Origin: Burkholderiaceae bacterium
Lineage (GTDB): Bacteria > Pseudomonadota > Gammaproteobacteria > Burkholderiales > Burkholderiaceae_D
NCBI GenBank assembly: GCA_031291325.1
Contig: JARLJG010000002.1
Span: forward strand, 39,328 to 103,327
DNA: 64,000 nucleotides
Direction of reading: 5' to 3'
The position numbers and the translations under genes were made by a program. This document shows positions 49,645 through 58,769 of the stretch, in pieces. The notes under the pieces are model-generated. The model was given only the letters and a program-made list of their open reading frames with translations. It did not search any database and had not been told where the DNA came from. The stretch's first letter is position 1; each line of letters starts with the position of its first letter.

Positions 49645-51777
49645 TTATTGCTGCGGCGCCGGCGCTGGCGCGCCGTCTTCCGCTGCAGCTGCCTTCATCG
49701 ACAGTTTCAAGCGGCCACGGTCGTCGGTTTCCAGAACCTTCACGCGCACATGCTGGCCTTCCTTCAAATAGTCGGCGACTGCGTTCACCCGTTCGTTGGC
49801 GATCTGGCTGATGTGCAGCAAGCCATCCTTGCCCGGTATCACTTGCACGATGGCGCCGAAGTCCAGCAATTTCAGCACGGTGCCGTCGTAAGTCTTGCCG
49901 ACTTCGACCGATGCAGTCAGCTCTTCGATGCGGCGCTTGGCTTCCTGGCCGGCAGCGGCGTCGACCGAGGCGATGGTGACCACGCCTTCGTCGCTGATGT
50001 CGATCTGGGTGCCGGTTTCTTCGGTCAGCGCGCGAATGACTGCGCCGCCCTTGCCAATCACGTCGCGAATCTTTTCAGGATTGATCTTGATGGTGATCAA
50101 GCGCGGCGCGAAGTCGGACAACTCGGCCTTGCCGTGCGGCACGGCTTCTTGCATCTTGGCCAGGATGTGCTGACGGCCTTCTTTGGCTTGAGCCAACGCG
50201 ACCTGCATGATTTCCTTGGTGATGCCCTGGATCTTGATGTCCATCTGCAACGCCGTGATGCCGTTGGCAGTGCCGGCCACCTTGAAGTCCATGTCGCCGA
50301 GGTGATCTTCGTCGCCCAGGATATCGGTCAGCACGGCAAATTTATTGCCTTCCTTGATCAAGCCCATCGCGATACCGGCGACGTGCGCCGTCATCGGCAC
50401 GCCGGCATCCAGCAAGGCCAGGCAACCGCCGCAGACGGACGCCATCGAGGACGAACCGTTCGATTCGGTGATTTCCGATACCAGGCGCACCGAGTAGCTG
50501 AAATCTTCCGGCGCCGGCAAGGCTGCCACCAGGGCGCGCTTGGCCAGACGGCCATGACCGATTTCGCGGCGCTTCGGGGTGCCGACGCGACCGGTTTCGC
50601 CGGTGGCGAACGGTGGCATGTTGTAGTGGAGCATGAAGCGGTCGCTGTATTCGCCCATCAAGGCGTCGATCTTTTGCTCGTCGCGCGCGGTGCCCAGCGT
50701 GGCGATGACCAGCGCCTGGGTTTCGCCGCGTGTGAACAAGGCCGAGCCGTGGGTGCGCGGCAAGACGCCGGTGCGGATCGTGATCGGACGCACGGTGACG
50801 GTGTCGCGACCGTCGATGCGCGGTTCGCCTTCGAGGATTTGCGAGCGCACGATCTTCGCTTCCAGATCGAACAGCAAGGTATTGACTTCAGCCGCGTCGG
50901 GCGCTGTGGCGCCGGCTGCTGCCGCTTCTGCCGCCAATCCGGCATTGACTGCGGCGGTTACGTCCTTCAGCTTGGCAGTGCGGGCCTGCTTGTCGCGCAC
51001 TTGATAGGCTTCGCGCAGCTTGGCTTCGCCGAAATGGGCGACGCGTGCGATCAGCGCTTCGTTCTTCGGCGCCGGGCTCCATTCGACTTCCGGCTTGCCG
51101 CCGTCGCGCACCAACTCGTGGATCGCGTCGATCACGGCCTTCATTTGCTCGTGGCCGAACACCACTGCGCCCAGCATCACGTCTTCCGACAATTGCTTGG
51201 CTTCGGATTCGACCATCAACACCGCGATTTCGGTGCCGGCGACGACCAGATCCAGGTCCGACTTCGCCAGTTGCGAGGTGGTCGGGTTCAATACATATTG
51301 ACCATCGATGTAACCGACGCGCGCCGCGCCCACCGGGCCGGCAAACGGCACGCCCGACACTGCCAGCGCTGCCGACGCGCCGATCATGGCGGCGATATCG
51401 GGATCGATTTCAGGGTTGACCGACAACACGTGAATGATGATTTGCACTTCATTCAGATAGCCTTCGGGGAACAGCGGACGGATCGGACGGTCGATCAGGC
51501 GCGAAGTCAGCGTTTCCTTTTCGGAAGGGCGACCTTCGCGCTTGAAGAAGCCACCGGGAATACGGCCAGCCGCATAGGTTTTCTCGACGTAATCGACGGT
51601 CAGGGGGAAAAAGTCCTGGCCTGGCTTGGCGTCCTTGCGCGCAACGACAGTGGCGAGCACGACGGTATCTTCGATCGACACCATCACCGCGCCGGAAGCC
51701 TGGCGTGCGATTTCGCCGGTCTCCAGCGTCACTTGATGTTGGCCGTACTGGAATGTCTTGGTGACTTTATTAAACAC
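49645..51777 (-). CDS. pnp: polyribonucleotide nucleotidyltransferase (PNPase)
   Basis: A 710-residue trimeric 3'–5' exoribonuclease of the RNA degradosome. Two RNase PH domains (about 15–145 and 310–540) flank an all-helical linker. [20 protein letters not shown] and TRGETQALV carry the phosphorolysis residues. The KH domain has [15 protein letters not shown], and the S1 domain has [20 protein letters not shown]. The downstream position of rpsO is the classical rpsO–pnp operon. Confidence 0.97.
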   Translation of the reverse strand: MFNKVTKTFQYGQHQVTLETGEIARQASGAVMVSIEDTVVLATVVARKDAKPGQDFFPLTVDYVEKTYAAGRIPGGFFKREGRPSEKETLTSRLIDRPIRPLFPEGYLNEVQIIIHVLSVNPEIDPDIAAMIGASAALAVSGVPFAGPVGAARVGYIDGQYVLNPTTSQLAKSDLDLVVAGTEIAVLMVESEAKQLSEDVMLGAVVFGHEQMKAVIDAIHELVRDGGKPEVEWSPAPKNEALIARVAHFGEAKLREAYQVRDKQARTAKLKDVTAAVNAGLAAEAAAAGATAPDAAEVNTLLFDLEAKIVRSQILEGEPRIDGRDTVTVRPITIRTGVLPRTHGSALFTRGETQALVIATLGTARDEQKIDALMGEYSDRFMLHYNMPPFATGETGRVGTPKRREIGHGRLAKRALVAALPAPEDFSYSVRLVSEITESNGSSSMASVCGGCLALLDAGVPMTAHVAGIAMGLIKEGNKFAVLTDILGDEDHLGDMDFKVAGTANGITALQMDIKIQGITKEIMQVALAQAKEGRQHILAKMQEAVPHGKAELSDFAPRLITIKINPEKIRDVIGKGGAVIRALTEETGTQIDISDEGVVTIASVDAAAGQEAKRRIEELTASVEVGKTYDGTVLKLLDFGAIVQVIPGKDGLLHISQIANERVNAVADYLKEGQHVRVKVLETDDRGRLKLSMKAAAAEDGAPAPAPQQ

Positions 51778-51925
51778 GGAATTTCCTTTCTATTTTTGCC
51801 GACAGATTTTCAGGGGCTGTCGTTCACCTCACCACAGACGGCAGGGATCGCCCGCCGCCTTCGAGCGCACCTTCGGGCGCCCTTCACTACTTCACTACAA
51901 ACGCACACTTCTCAAACTTCTGAAA

Positions 51926-51963
51926 GACAAAATGCCCGCATCAGCAAGCTGAAACGGGCATTT
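51926..51963 (-). terminator. rpsO–pnp intergenic hairpin
   Basis: AAATGCCCG and CGGGCATTT form a 9-bp stem with a 16-nt loop between rpsO and pnp. The T-run after it is short, so it can be an attenuator or an RNA processing hairpin as in other rpsO–pnp operons. Confidence 0.6.
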
Positions 51964-52001
51964 CTTCTATTCGAACCGACTGAAATACAAGCTTGACAAG
52001 C

Positions 52002-52271
52002 TTATTTACGCAGACCGAGTTTGGAGATCAGGTCGCGATAACGCGTCGAATCCTTATCCTTCAAGTACGACAGCAAGCTCTTGCGGCGATTGACCATCTT
52101 GATCAAACCGCGACGCGAGTGGTGATCCTTGGTGTGGGCCTTGAAGTGATCGTTGAGTTCGTTGATGCGGGCCGTCAACAGTGCGACTTGCACTTCTGGC
52201 GATCCGGTATCGTTGGTGCCGCGTGCGTTATCCGCAATAATCGCAGCCTTGCTGGCTTTTTCCATTGTCAT
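52002..52271 (-). CDS. rpsO: 30S ribosomal protein S15
   Basis: An 89-residue S15. [23 protein letters not shown] and [20 protein letters not shown] are diagnostic of the 16S-binding helices. It sits upstream of pnp with the standard arrangement, and the 5' leader probably holds the autoregulatory structure. Confidence 0.97.
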   Translation of the reverse strand: MTMEKASKAAIIADNARGTNDTGSPEVQVALLTARINELNDHFKAHTKDHHSRRGLIKMVNRRKSLLSYLKDKDSTRYRDLISKLGLRK

Positions 52272-52663
52272 GCTATGTTACCTTTCACAGGCGATGCGCG
52301 GAGTGCTGAACTTTACCCCATGCATCGTGAATTGATTAATAAATTGCTACCAGGCCAAATTCGACCAGACCCGGAGTATAGCCGAAAAGACTTGCCGATT
52401 CAAACACTTACCGCTTTTCCCCTGATTTATTTGCTGAATACTGTGCTTTACCTGTGGTCAAACCGCAAACCTCACTGCATTGCTTGTCATTCAGACATTA
52501 ATGCGATTGGAAAATGTTATACCATTTTTCGCATCGCCGCCCGCGCGACAACTTTTCGGCAGGGCGATTGCATACTGCCGATCGCGCCCCATATAGGTCG
52601 ATTGGCACAAAGCGGCCACACTGCGCGGCCCGCTTCGCGGCTTCAAAACTTCCGCAATCTGCT
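52272..52663. other. intergenic region between rpsO and hsp20
   Basis: About 390 bp between two divergent genes; it must hold the rpsO promoter. Frames across it on the plus strand start from antisense positions within rpsO and have no coding features. I see nothing else until the heat-shock promoter at 52664. Confidence 0.4.
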
Positions 52664-52692
52664 CTTGAAATCATCACACCATCGCCCTATCT
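52664..52692 (+). promoter_or_regulatory. sigma-32-like promoter of hsp20
   Basis: The -35 sequence CTTGAAA starts at 52664, and a -10 sequence CCCTATCT is at 52685–52692 (consensus CCCCATNT; one mismatch). The spacer of 14 bp from the heptamer is in the sigma-32 range. Transcription would start just ahead of the hairpin leader. Confidence 0.65.
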
Positions 52693-52700
52693 ATTGAGCA

Positions 52701-52740
52701 TCGGAGCGTTGCGCTCCATGACTCTAAAGGAGAGCAAAGA
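52701..52740 (+). promoter_or_regulatory. ROSE-like RNA thermometer candidate
   Basis: TTGCGCTCC (52709–52717) can pair with GGAGAGCAA (52729–52737), which holds the hsp20 ribosome binding site, leaving one G opposite A. This resembles the anti-Shine–Dalgarno pairing of ROSE elements. A competing hairpin GGAGCG-TTG-CGCTCC (52703–52717) uses the same bases. Melting at heat-shock temperature would free AAGGAG. Confidence 0.55.
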
Positions 52741-53225
52741 TGAATCTTGTATTACGCCACCGCAACGGTTTTCCCCTGCCATTTGCCTTGCACCGCGCTG
52801 CCGGCAACGGCTCCTTCGACCGCCTGTTCGATAGCATGGTGGAAGATCGTTTTAGCCCCGCGCCCGGCAAGGCCGCAGGCGCCGCGATCGCGCCGCGCGT
52901 CGACATCACCGAGAGCAAAACTGCCTATGTGGTAGAAGCTGAATTGCCCGGCGTCGTCAAGGAAGACGTCAAGATTTCGGTCGACGGAAAACAGGTGACG
53001 CTGGAAGCCGAAGTCAAGCGCAAAGTCGAACACAAGGACGGCGAAAGCCAACAAGGCGAGACCGTGGTCTTTGCCGAACGCACGGTGCAGAAATTCGCCC
53101 GCAGCTTCACTCTCGCAGTCGAAGTCGACGACGAACGCACGGTCGCCAAGCTGGAAAACGGCATCCTGACCCTGACGCTGCCGAAGAAGGAAGCGTTGCG
53201 TCCGAAACAGATCCAGGTGCAGTAA
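52740..53225 (+). CDS. small heat shock protein, Hsp20 family
   Basis: A 161-residue alpha-crystallin-domain chaperone. The domain begins at about residue 49 (VDITESKTAYVVEAELPGVV), includes VKISVDGKQVTLEAEVKRKVE and ends with KLENGILTLTLPKKE. An IQV tail corresponds to the C-terminal IxI/V anchor region. AAGGAG lies 7 nt before the ATG. Expression is likely heat controlled by the sigma-32-like promoter and the ROSE-like leader. A terminator follows at 53245. Confidence 0.92.
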   Translation: MNLVLRHRNGFPLPFALHRAAGNGSFDRLFDSMVEDRFSPAPGKAAGAAIAPRVDITESKTAYVVEAELPGVVKEDVKISVDGKQVTLEAEVKRKVEHKDGESQQGETVVFAERTVQKFARSFTLAVEVDDERTVAKLENGILTLTLPKKEALRPKQIQVQ

Positions 53226-53244
53226 GCGATTGCCGTCTTGACCT

Positions 53245-53274
53245 AAAAGCCGCGCTGCGACGCGCGGCTTTTTT
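53245..53274 (+). terminator. hsp20 terminator
   Basis: AAGCCGCGC and GCGCGGCTT form a 9-bp stem with a 6-nt loop followed by a run of T (TTTTTT), 20 bp past the stop codon. Confidence 0.9.
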
Positions 53275-53437
53275 ATCGCCACTCGGCAAGCACATTGCGA
53301 TAACTGCGACGCGCTTCGGGAAAACTGACAAGCAGCCACAGTGACGGCGGCGTTCGAGACCCGCCTGCGGACACATCGGGCGGCGCCGGATTCTGCGCAA
53401 ATGCAAGTAATGGCCCTATCGAGCCGGCAACACGCCC

Positions 53438-54046
53438 TTAGGAGCGCTCGGCCGCCTTGAGCGGACTGTCCTCGATGATTGCGAAAAATTGCTGCAGCAG
53501 TTGCGGGTCGTGCTTGACGCCGCTTTCGGCGCGCATGATGGCAATGATTTCCGCATGCCCCCTGGCCGCGTGGTATGCCCTGGTGACGGCCATTGCATCA
53601 TAACTGTCGGTGATGGCAACGATGCGCGCGGCAATCGGGATGCCATCGCCGGCGAGCCGATCCGGGTAACCGCCGCCGTCGAAATGTTCGTGATGATGGC
53701 GTATCACAAGAGCGGCCTCTTCCGCCCCGGCCAAGCCGGTGCTGAGCAATATCTGTTGACCGATGTCGCAGTGCTGACGCATCGAGTCCCACTCGTCGTC
53801 GTCGAGCTGACCCGGCTTGAGCAGCACGCGGTCGGCGATGCCGATCTTGCCAATGTCGTGAAATGCCGCGCCGATTTTCAGCGCAAACAGTTCTTGCCGG
53901 GAAAGACCGCAAGCCGCCCCCAGCTCCTCGGACAGCAACAGCACGCGTTCCGAATGCATTCGCGTCATCTTGTCGCGATAACCCAGCGCAACCATTAACG
54001 CCTTGGTGTACTTGTATATCGGACCGAAGCTGGTATTGGCAATCAT
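53438..54046 (-). CDS. HD-GYP domain phosphohydrolase
   Basis: A 202-residue single-domain HD-GYP protein, a family that hydrolyses c-di-GMP. Metal ligands are visible in HSERVLLLSEELG, AAFHDIGKIGIADRVLLKPG, and IRHHHEHFDGGGYPD, which precedes the GIPIAARIVAITDSYDAM block. The start at 54046 (MIANTSFGPIYKYTKAL) gives a complete domain; longer frames extend into unrelated residues. There is no receiver domain, so its activity must be controlled by expression or partners. Canonical HHE...GYP residues suggest it is active. Confidence 0.88.
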   Translation of the reverse strand: MIANTSFGPIYKYTKALMVALGYRDKMTRMHSERVLLLSEELGAACGLSRQELFALKIGAAFHDIGKIGIADRVLLKPGQLDDDEWDSMRQHCDIGQQILLSTGLAGAEEAALVIRHHHEHFDGGGYPDRLAGDGIPIAARIVAITDSYDAMAVTRAYHAARGHAEIIAIMRAESGVKHDPQLLQQFFAIIEDSPLKAAERS

Positions 54047-54199
54047 GGAAAAACTCTTCGGAGGAGCAATTGGTTGCAATAGCAAAATAATAGCAAAGAT
54101 CGCTTGGCGCCGTACTGCACTACTGCAGTAGTGGCGCGCCGCCAGAATTTTCAGCTTGAGGTGCAACCAGAGTAAAGCCAAAAGGAATATTGCGTCCGC

Positions 54200-54964
54200 T
54201 CAGGCATGCACGAACAAATCGAAGGTCAGCTTGGAAATCAGCACCACCAACAGGATCAGGAACAGCACCCGCACGAAGCCGGCGCCCTTGCGCATGGCGA
54301 GCCAGCTGCCGCATAGCGCGCCGCTGATATTGCACACGGCCATCGGCACTGCAAATGCGTAAAGCACTTTTCCCGCAGGCACGAAAAACAGCAAGGCGGC
54401 AACGTTGGTCGCCAGGTTGACGACCTTGGCGCAAGCCGACGCCTGGATGAAGTCGAACGCAAAGAAGCGGATGAACAGGAATATCAAAAAGCTGCCGGTT
54501 CCGGGGCCGAACAACCCGTCGTAAAAGCCGATGCCGCCGCCGATCAGCACCGCCAGGATGCGCTCGCGCACGCCGATCTCGCGCGGGCGCTGGATCGCGC
54601 CGAAGTCCTTTTTGAAAAACGTATACAGCGCCATCAGCACCAGCAACACCAGCACCACCGGACGTATCGCGTTTTGCGGCACCGAGGACACCGCCGCCGC
54701 GCCAAGGAAGGACATGCCGAACGCGGCGAACGTCGCCGGCAACATCAAGCGCCACGGCACGTTGATCTTGCCGATATAGGATTTCGCCGCAAACGCGGTG
54801 CCGCAGGCGCCGGCCACCTTGTTGGTGCCCAACAGCGTCGCCGACGCCACGTTGGGCAACAGATTGAACAAGGCTGGAATCTGGATCAGGCCGCCGCCGC
54901 CGACCGCCGCATCGATCAAACCGGCAGCAAAGGCAAAGACGCAAAGAAGGGAAATGGTGAGCAA
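54200..54964 (-). CDS. TSUP family permease (TauE/SafE)
   Basis: A 254-residue membrane protein with eight predicted helices. The two repeated halves show GGGGLIQIPALFNLLPNVAS near the N terminus and GGGIGFYDGLFGPGTGSFLI in the middle, both diagnostic of TauE/SafE. Members export sulfite, sulfoacetate or similar anions; the substrate here is unknown. It is divergent from the LysE-type gene. Confidence 0.9.
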   Translation of the reverse strand: MLTISLLCVFAFAAGLIDAAVGGGGLIQIPALFNLLPNVASATLLGTNKVAGACGTAFAAKSYIGKINVPWRLMLPATFAAFGMSFLGAAAVSSVPQNAIRPVVLVLLVLMALYTFFKKDFGAIQRPREIGVRERILAVLIGGGIGFYDGLFGPGTGSFLIFLFIRFFAFDFIQASACAKVVNLATNVAALLFFVPAGKVLYAFAVPMAVCNISGALCGSWLAMRKGAGFVRVLFLILLVVLISKLTFDLFVHA

Positions 54965-55108
54965 CGAAGGGCCCTTGCGATAGTGATGGCGAAGCTTGCG
55001 ATGTTATCACAGGGCCGCCCGTGGGGCCGCGCGCAGACAGGCGCGGCGATCCCGCGTCAGCACGGCCTGTGATACGATAATCGCTTAGCCGATAGAGACT
55101 GAAACGAA

Positions 55109-55750
55109 ATGAATACGCAATCGCTGCTCGCCTTCGCCGTCGTCGCCGGCCTGGCCATCCTGACGCCGGGGCCGTCCATCCTCTTGACTTTGCGCAATGG
55201 CGCGAGCTTCGGCGCGCGCTCGGTGATGTGGTCCGCGCTCGGCAATATTTGCGGCGTATTTTGCCTTTCCACTGCGGCGATACTGGGTCTGGGCGTGATG
55301 TTGAAATCGTCGGCCCTGCTATTCGGCGTGGTCAAGCTGATCGGCGCGCTGTATCTTTTCTACGTCGGCGTGCGCCACCTGTTCGGCCACTCGACGGTGC
55401 TGGCCGAGGAATCGGCGCATAGCGAGAATGAGCCGACTCCGAGTCGGCAGGCGCTGTATCGGGAAGCCTTTTTGACAGCGGCGACCAATCCCAAGGCGGT
55501 TTTGTTTTTCACCGCGCTGTTCCCGCAATTCGTCAATGCGCAGGCGGCCCTGCTGCCGCAATTTTTCATTTTGACCGGCATCTTCATGTGCCTGTCCTAC
55601 ACGGCACACATGAGCTATGCGCTGCTGGCTTCGCGCGCCAAAGGTTTTTTGCTGCGTCCGGCGTTGGCGAAATGGATGAATCGCGTGGTGGGAACCGTCT
55701 TCATTTCGTTCGGCGCGCTGCTGCTGGCGCTGCGCCGGCAAGCGGTCTGA
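55109..55750 (+). CDS. LysE/RhtB family amino acid exporter
   Basis: A 213-residue permease with six predicted helices. The family signature is at the N terminus (AILTPGPSILLTLRNGASFG, PGPS motif), with LGVMLKSSALLFGVVKLIGAL and TAATNPKAVLFFTALFPQFV later. Such proteins export amino acids or homoserine lactone-like compounds; the substrate cannot be predicted. Confidence 0.9.
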   Translation: MNTQSLLAFAVVAGLAILTPGPSILLTLRNGASFGARSVMWSALGNICGVFCLSTAAILGLGVMLKSSALLFGVVKLIGALYLFYVGVRHLFGHSTVLAEESAHSENEPTPSRQALYREAFLTAATNPKAVLFFTALFPQFVNAQAALLPQFFILTGIFMCLSYTAHMSYALLASRAKGFLLRPALAKWMNRVVGTVFISFGALLLALRRQAV

Positions 55751-55822
55751 CCGCGCCTCAGGCTTGCTGGCGCGGAGTGCGGGCGGCGCAATCGCCGCCC
55801 GACAAGCCCGCAATGTCCGCCG

Positions 55823-57610
55823 CTACACCTGCGGATTGAGCTTCTCCACTTTCGAATGCAGCCTGGTCAACGCCGACAAATACGCCTTGGCCGAGGCCAC
55901 CATGATATCCAGATCGGAACCCATGCCGTTGACGACCCGCCCTGCTTTCGACAAGCGCATGGTCACCTCGCCCTGCGCCTGGGTGCCGGTGGTGATCGCG
56001 TTGACCGAGAACAGCAATAACTCGGCGCTGCTTTCGGCCACCTTCTCGATCGCATTGACGATGGCGTCGACCGGGCCGTTGCCGATGCCGCTGCTGGTGA
56101 CTTCCTTGCCGCCCGCTGAAAACACCACGGTGGCGGTCGGCTTTTCGCCGGTTTCGGATTGCTGCCTCAGGGAAACGAAGCGATAGTATTCGTTTTCGTG
56201 CGAATGCTGCTCGTCGGAAACCAGCGCCATGATGTCTTCATCGAAGATTTCCGATTTCTGGTCGGCCAGTTCCTTGAAGCGGGTGAATGCGGCGTTCACT
56301 TCGGCTTCGGAATCGAGCGCGATGCTCAATTGTTCCAGCCGCTGCTTGAAGGCATTGCGTCCCGACAGCTTGCCCAGCACGATCTTGTTGGCGGCCCAGC
56401 CGACATCTTCGGCGCGCATGATTTCATAGGTGTCGCGCGCCTTGAGCACGCCATCCTGATGGATGCCGGACGCATGCGCAAACGCATTCGCGCCGACCAC
56501 CGCCTTGTTCGGCTGCACGGCGAAGCCGGTGATTTGCGACACCAGCCGGGAAGCCGGCACGATCTGCGTGGCATCGATGCCGATATCCAGGTTGAAGTGG
56601 TCGCGCCGGGTGCGCACCGCCATCACGATTTCTTCCAGCGCGGTATTGCCGGCGCGCTCGCCCAAGCCGTTGATCGTGCATTCGACCTGGCGCGCGCCGC
56701 CGATCATCACCCCCGCCAGCGAATTGGCGACCGCCATGCCGAGGTCGTTATGGCAATGCACCGACCAGATCGCCTTGTCCGAATTCGGAATGCGTTCGCG
56801 CAGCGTGCGCAACATGTTGCCGTACAACACCGGCACGCCATAGCCGACCGTATCGGCAAAGTTGATCGTGGTCGCGCCTTCGGCGATCACCGCCTCGATC
56901 ACGCGGCACAGAAAGTCCATATCCGAACGGCTGCCGTCTTCCGGGCTGAATTCGATATCGTCGGTAAACTTGCGGGCAAAGCGCACCGCCTGCTTGGCTT
57001 GCTCGAAAACCTGGTCCGGCGTCATGCGCAATTTCTTTTCCATATGCAGCGGCGACGTCGCAATGAAGGTATGGATACGCTTGCGCTCGGCCGGGGCCAA
57101 CGCTTCCGCCGCGCGCGAGATGTCGCGGTCGTTGGCGCGCGACAGCGAGCAGACGGTGGAATCCTTGATCAGCCCGGCAATCGCCTTGATCGACTCGAAA
57201 TCGCCATCCGACGAAGCCGCAAAACCGGCCTCGATCACGTCCACCTTCATCCGCTCCAATTGCTTGGCGATGCGGATTTTTTCGTCTTTGGTCATCGACG
57301 CGCCGGGCGACTGCTCGCCGTCGCGCAAGGTGGTGTCGAATATGATCAATTTGTCGGCCATGCTGTGCTCCCTTGGAAAATTCTGTGAATGATTCTTTGA
57401 CTGGGCATCGATGCGCGTCGCCGCTTTTGCCGGCGCGGCATCGCCAAATAATTCCGGTCTGGCAAGTTTCAGGTACATCAAGCGCGATTTAGGAATTCCT
57501 TCCTTGCGCCATTCCGAAACGGAGGCAGCGGCAATGTTGAACAAGCGAGCCGTCTCGGACGTGCCGCCCAAGGCCTCGATGATTTGGTCGGTGGTGAGTT
57601 CTTTATCCAT
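55823..57610 (-). CDS. leuA: 2-isopropylmalate synthase with in-frame N-terminal HTH extension
   Basis: An unbroken 595-residue frame. Residues 84–595 are a full-length LeuA, which condenses acetyl-CoA with 2-oxoisovalerate in leucine synthesis: [45 protein letters not shown] with the HxH metal site, [10 protein letters not shown], and a C-terminal regulatory domain. Residues 1–55 are a Cro/YdaS-like helix-turn-helix ([31 protein letters not shown]), linked by about 28 polar residues. ATG at 57361 (MADKLIIF) has GGGAG 6 nt upstream, so a normal 512-residue LeuA can also be made. The long form would be a DNA-binding enzyme. Confidence 0.9.
   Translation of the reverse strand: MDKELTTDQIIEALGGTSETARLFNIAAASVSEWRKEGIPKSRLMYLKLARPELFGDAAPAKAATRIDAQSKNHSQNFPREHSMADKLIIFDTTLRDGEQSPGASMTKDEKIRIAKQLERMKVDVIEAGFAASSDGDFESIKAIAGLIKDSTVCSLSRANDRDISRAAEALAPAERKRIHTFIATSPLHMEKKLRMTPDQVFEQAKQAVRFARKFTDDIEFSPEDGSRSDMDFLCRVIEAVIAEGATTINFADTVGYGVPVLYGNMLRTLRERIPNSDKAIWSVHCHNDLGMAVANSLAGVMIGGARQVECTINGLGERAGNTALEEIVMAVRTRRDHFNLDIGIDATQIVPASRLVSQITGFAVQPNKAVVGANAFAHASGIHQDGVLKARDTYEIMRAEDVGWAANKIVLGKLSGRNAFKQRLEQLSIALDSEAEVNAAFTRFKELADQKSEIFDEDIMALVSDEQHSHENEYYRFVSLRQQSETGEKPTATVVFSAGGKEVTSSGIGNGPVDAIVNAIEKVAESSAELLLFSVNAITTGTQAQGEVTMRLSKAGRVVNGMGSDLDIMVASAKAYLSALTRLHSKVEKLNPQV
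57359..57372 (-). promoter_or_regulatory. internal ribosome binding site and start for LeuA
   Basis: GGGAG (57368–57372) precedes ATG (57359–57361) by 6 nt inside the HTH–LeuA frame. It marks the usual LeuA N terminus and implies two products from one transcript. Confidence 0.75.
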
Positions 57611-57619
57611 GCCTCATTG

Positions 57620-57705
57620 TAGGATTTCCTAAAGCTTTACGCAAGCGTTATTTTAGGCGGTTTAGGATCGAATTACAAAATTAGGAAATCCTAATTTTGT
57701 AATTC
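57620..57705 (-). promoter_or_regulatory. two palindromic operators upstream of the HTH–LeuA gene
   Basis: A perfect 36-bp palindrome at 57670–57705 has 17-bp arms (GAATTACAAAATTAGGA) around AA. Its centre, TTAGGA-AA-TCCTAA, is repeated as TAGGA-TT-TCCTA at 57620–57631, ten bases from the start codon. The two centres are 62 bp apart, close to six helical turns. The first operator would block ribosome or polymerase access if occupied; the natural ligand is likely the adjacent HTH domain. Confidence 0.65.
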
Positions 57706-57905
57706 CGGGCAGGTTACCGGCAAGTCGGGTATGCAATCATTGATTTGGTTGCGTGCTGGCGACCAACACGCAACTTGTCGCAATGGATTGCGACTCGACG
57801 TTGAATACGTGTCGACGGATTTTAATTGAGAGGGGTTTGTAACGACTACAAGCCGGGATCAGATCTTTTCCGATGGTGGCAGCGAGAGGCGCGCCCTCCC
57901 AAGCG
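57706..57905. other. intergenic region with three small inverted repeats
   Basis: Between the leuA operators and the ribbon-helix-helix gene. GTTGCGTG pairs with CACGCAAC, GTCGCAA with TTGCGAC, and TCGAC with GTCGA. None has a T-tract. They may be terminator-like or regulator sites for leuA or the upstream operon's end. Confidence 0.35.
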
Positions 57906-58139
57906 CTACTTGGCGTCGTCGCCCACTCGGCGGTACGCCACCATATCTTGCCGGCGGCGCGTCCTGCGTGCCGCTTCCCTGATGCCGAGCGACAATTCGC
58001 CGCGACCGATGCGGGTCAGAATTTCGATGCTCTCGCGGTCGAGGCGCACTTGCTTGCGCTCCAGTTCGCCGCTGATCTCGGATTCGTCCAGCGGTTTGCG
58101 CCCTGCGCCCGGATTCCGATGTTTGGTAGCCATCGCCAT
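57906..58139 (-). CDS. ribbon-helix-helix-like small protein
   Basis: A 77-residue basic protein. KQVRLDRESIEILTRIGRGE followed by LSLGIREAARR matches the pattern of small RHH DNA-binding proteins (V.L......L..IG.G.LS.GIREA). It begins 3 bp after the stop of the 2-TM protein gene and so ends the TelA operon. It may regulate the operon. The exact start (MAMAT or MAT) is unclear because no strong ribosome binding site is seen. Confidence 0.55.
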   Translation of the reverse strand: MAMATKHRNPGAGRKPLDESEISGELERKQVRLDRESIEILTRIGRGELSLGIREAARRTRRRQDMVAYRRVGDDAK

Positions 58140-58142
58140 TGG

Positions 58143-58769
58143 TCAGGCCACAAACGACAGCGAATGAAATTTTTCTTGCAGAAATTTTCCGTTGACGACC
58201 AAGGCGTCTGCGTCATCCTTGAATACATTTTCGGCAATCTTGGACAACTGGGTGTCGAGCAAGGCAAGCTGTTCGATCAACAGTTGCCTGCAGGTCTTGC
58301 CCTTGTCCACCGCGTGCAGGTTGGCGAACGCCGTGGGCAATTGCAGGTAATTGCGCACCGTTTCCGGCAAGTCGCGCGTCACGGCATTGACCAGCGAAAT
58401 CGCGTAATCCATCGCCATCCCGCCGTCAAATAATTTGGGCGCCAGTTGCGTCACGGTCGTCCGAATTTGCTGCAGGTGCTCGACTGCTTCGTGCGGCAGC
58501 TTGTTCTTGGTTTGGTTCAGCAGATCGTCCACGCTTTGCGTCAGGTTGGCCTGGGTCGCTTCGTTGCGCACCTGGATGGCGAGTTCCCGATCGGCTGGCG
58601 CCGCCAGCCAACCGATCGCGTACAGGCCGAGCACAATGGGAAACCACCAATCGTCGATCACGCCAGCAAAAAACAGTGCAAGCCCGAGCAAGGCCAGTAC
58701 CGAGCCGGCCAGGTTCTTGGTGCTGTAAAAGAACAACAGCACCCGCATTTTCGGAGAAATCGTTTGCAT
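58143..58769 (-). CDS. 2-TM protein of the TelA operon
   Basis: A 208-residue protein: two N-terminal helices (LAGSVLALLGLALFFAGVI; WWFPIVLGLYAIGWLAAPA) followed by a helical cytoplasmic region (about 75–208: ATQANLTQSVDDLLNQTKNK, TVRNYLQLPTAFANLHAVDK). The C-terminal part resembles helical segments of 5-TM/TelA-associated proteins, but I do not recognise a named family. The start overlaps the stop of the VWA gene (TAATG), so synthesis is coupled. It may link the outer VWA lipoprotein to cytosolic TelA. Confidence 0.7.
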   Translation of the reverse strand: MQTISPKMRVLLFFYSTKNLAGSVLALLGLALFFAGVIDDWWFPIVLGLYAIGWLAAPADRELAIQVRNEATQANLTQSVDDLLNQTKNKLPHEAVEHLQQIRTTVTQLAPKLFDGGMAMDYAISLVNAVTRDLPETVRNYLQLPTAFANLHAVDKGKTCRQLLIEQLALLDTQLSKIAENVFKDDADALVVNGKFLQEKFHSLSFVA

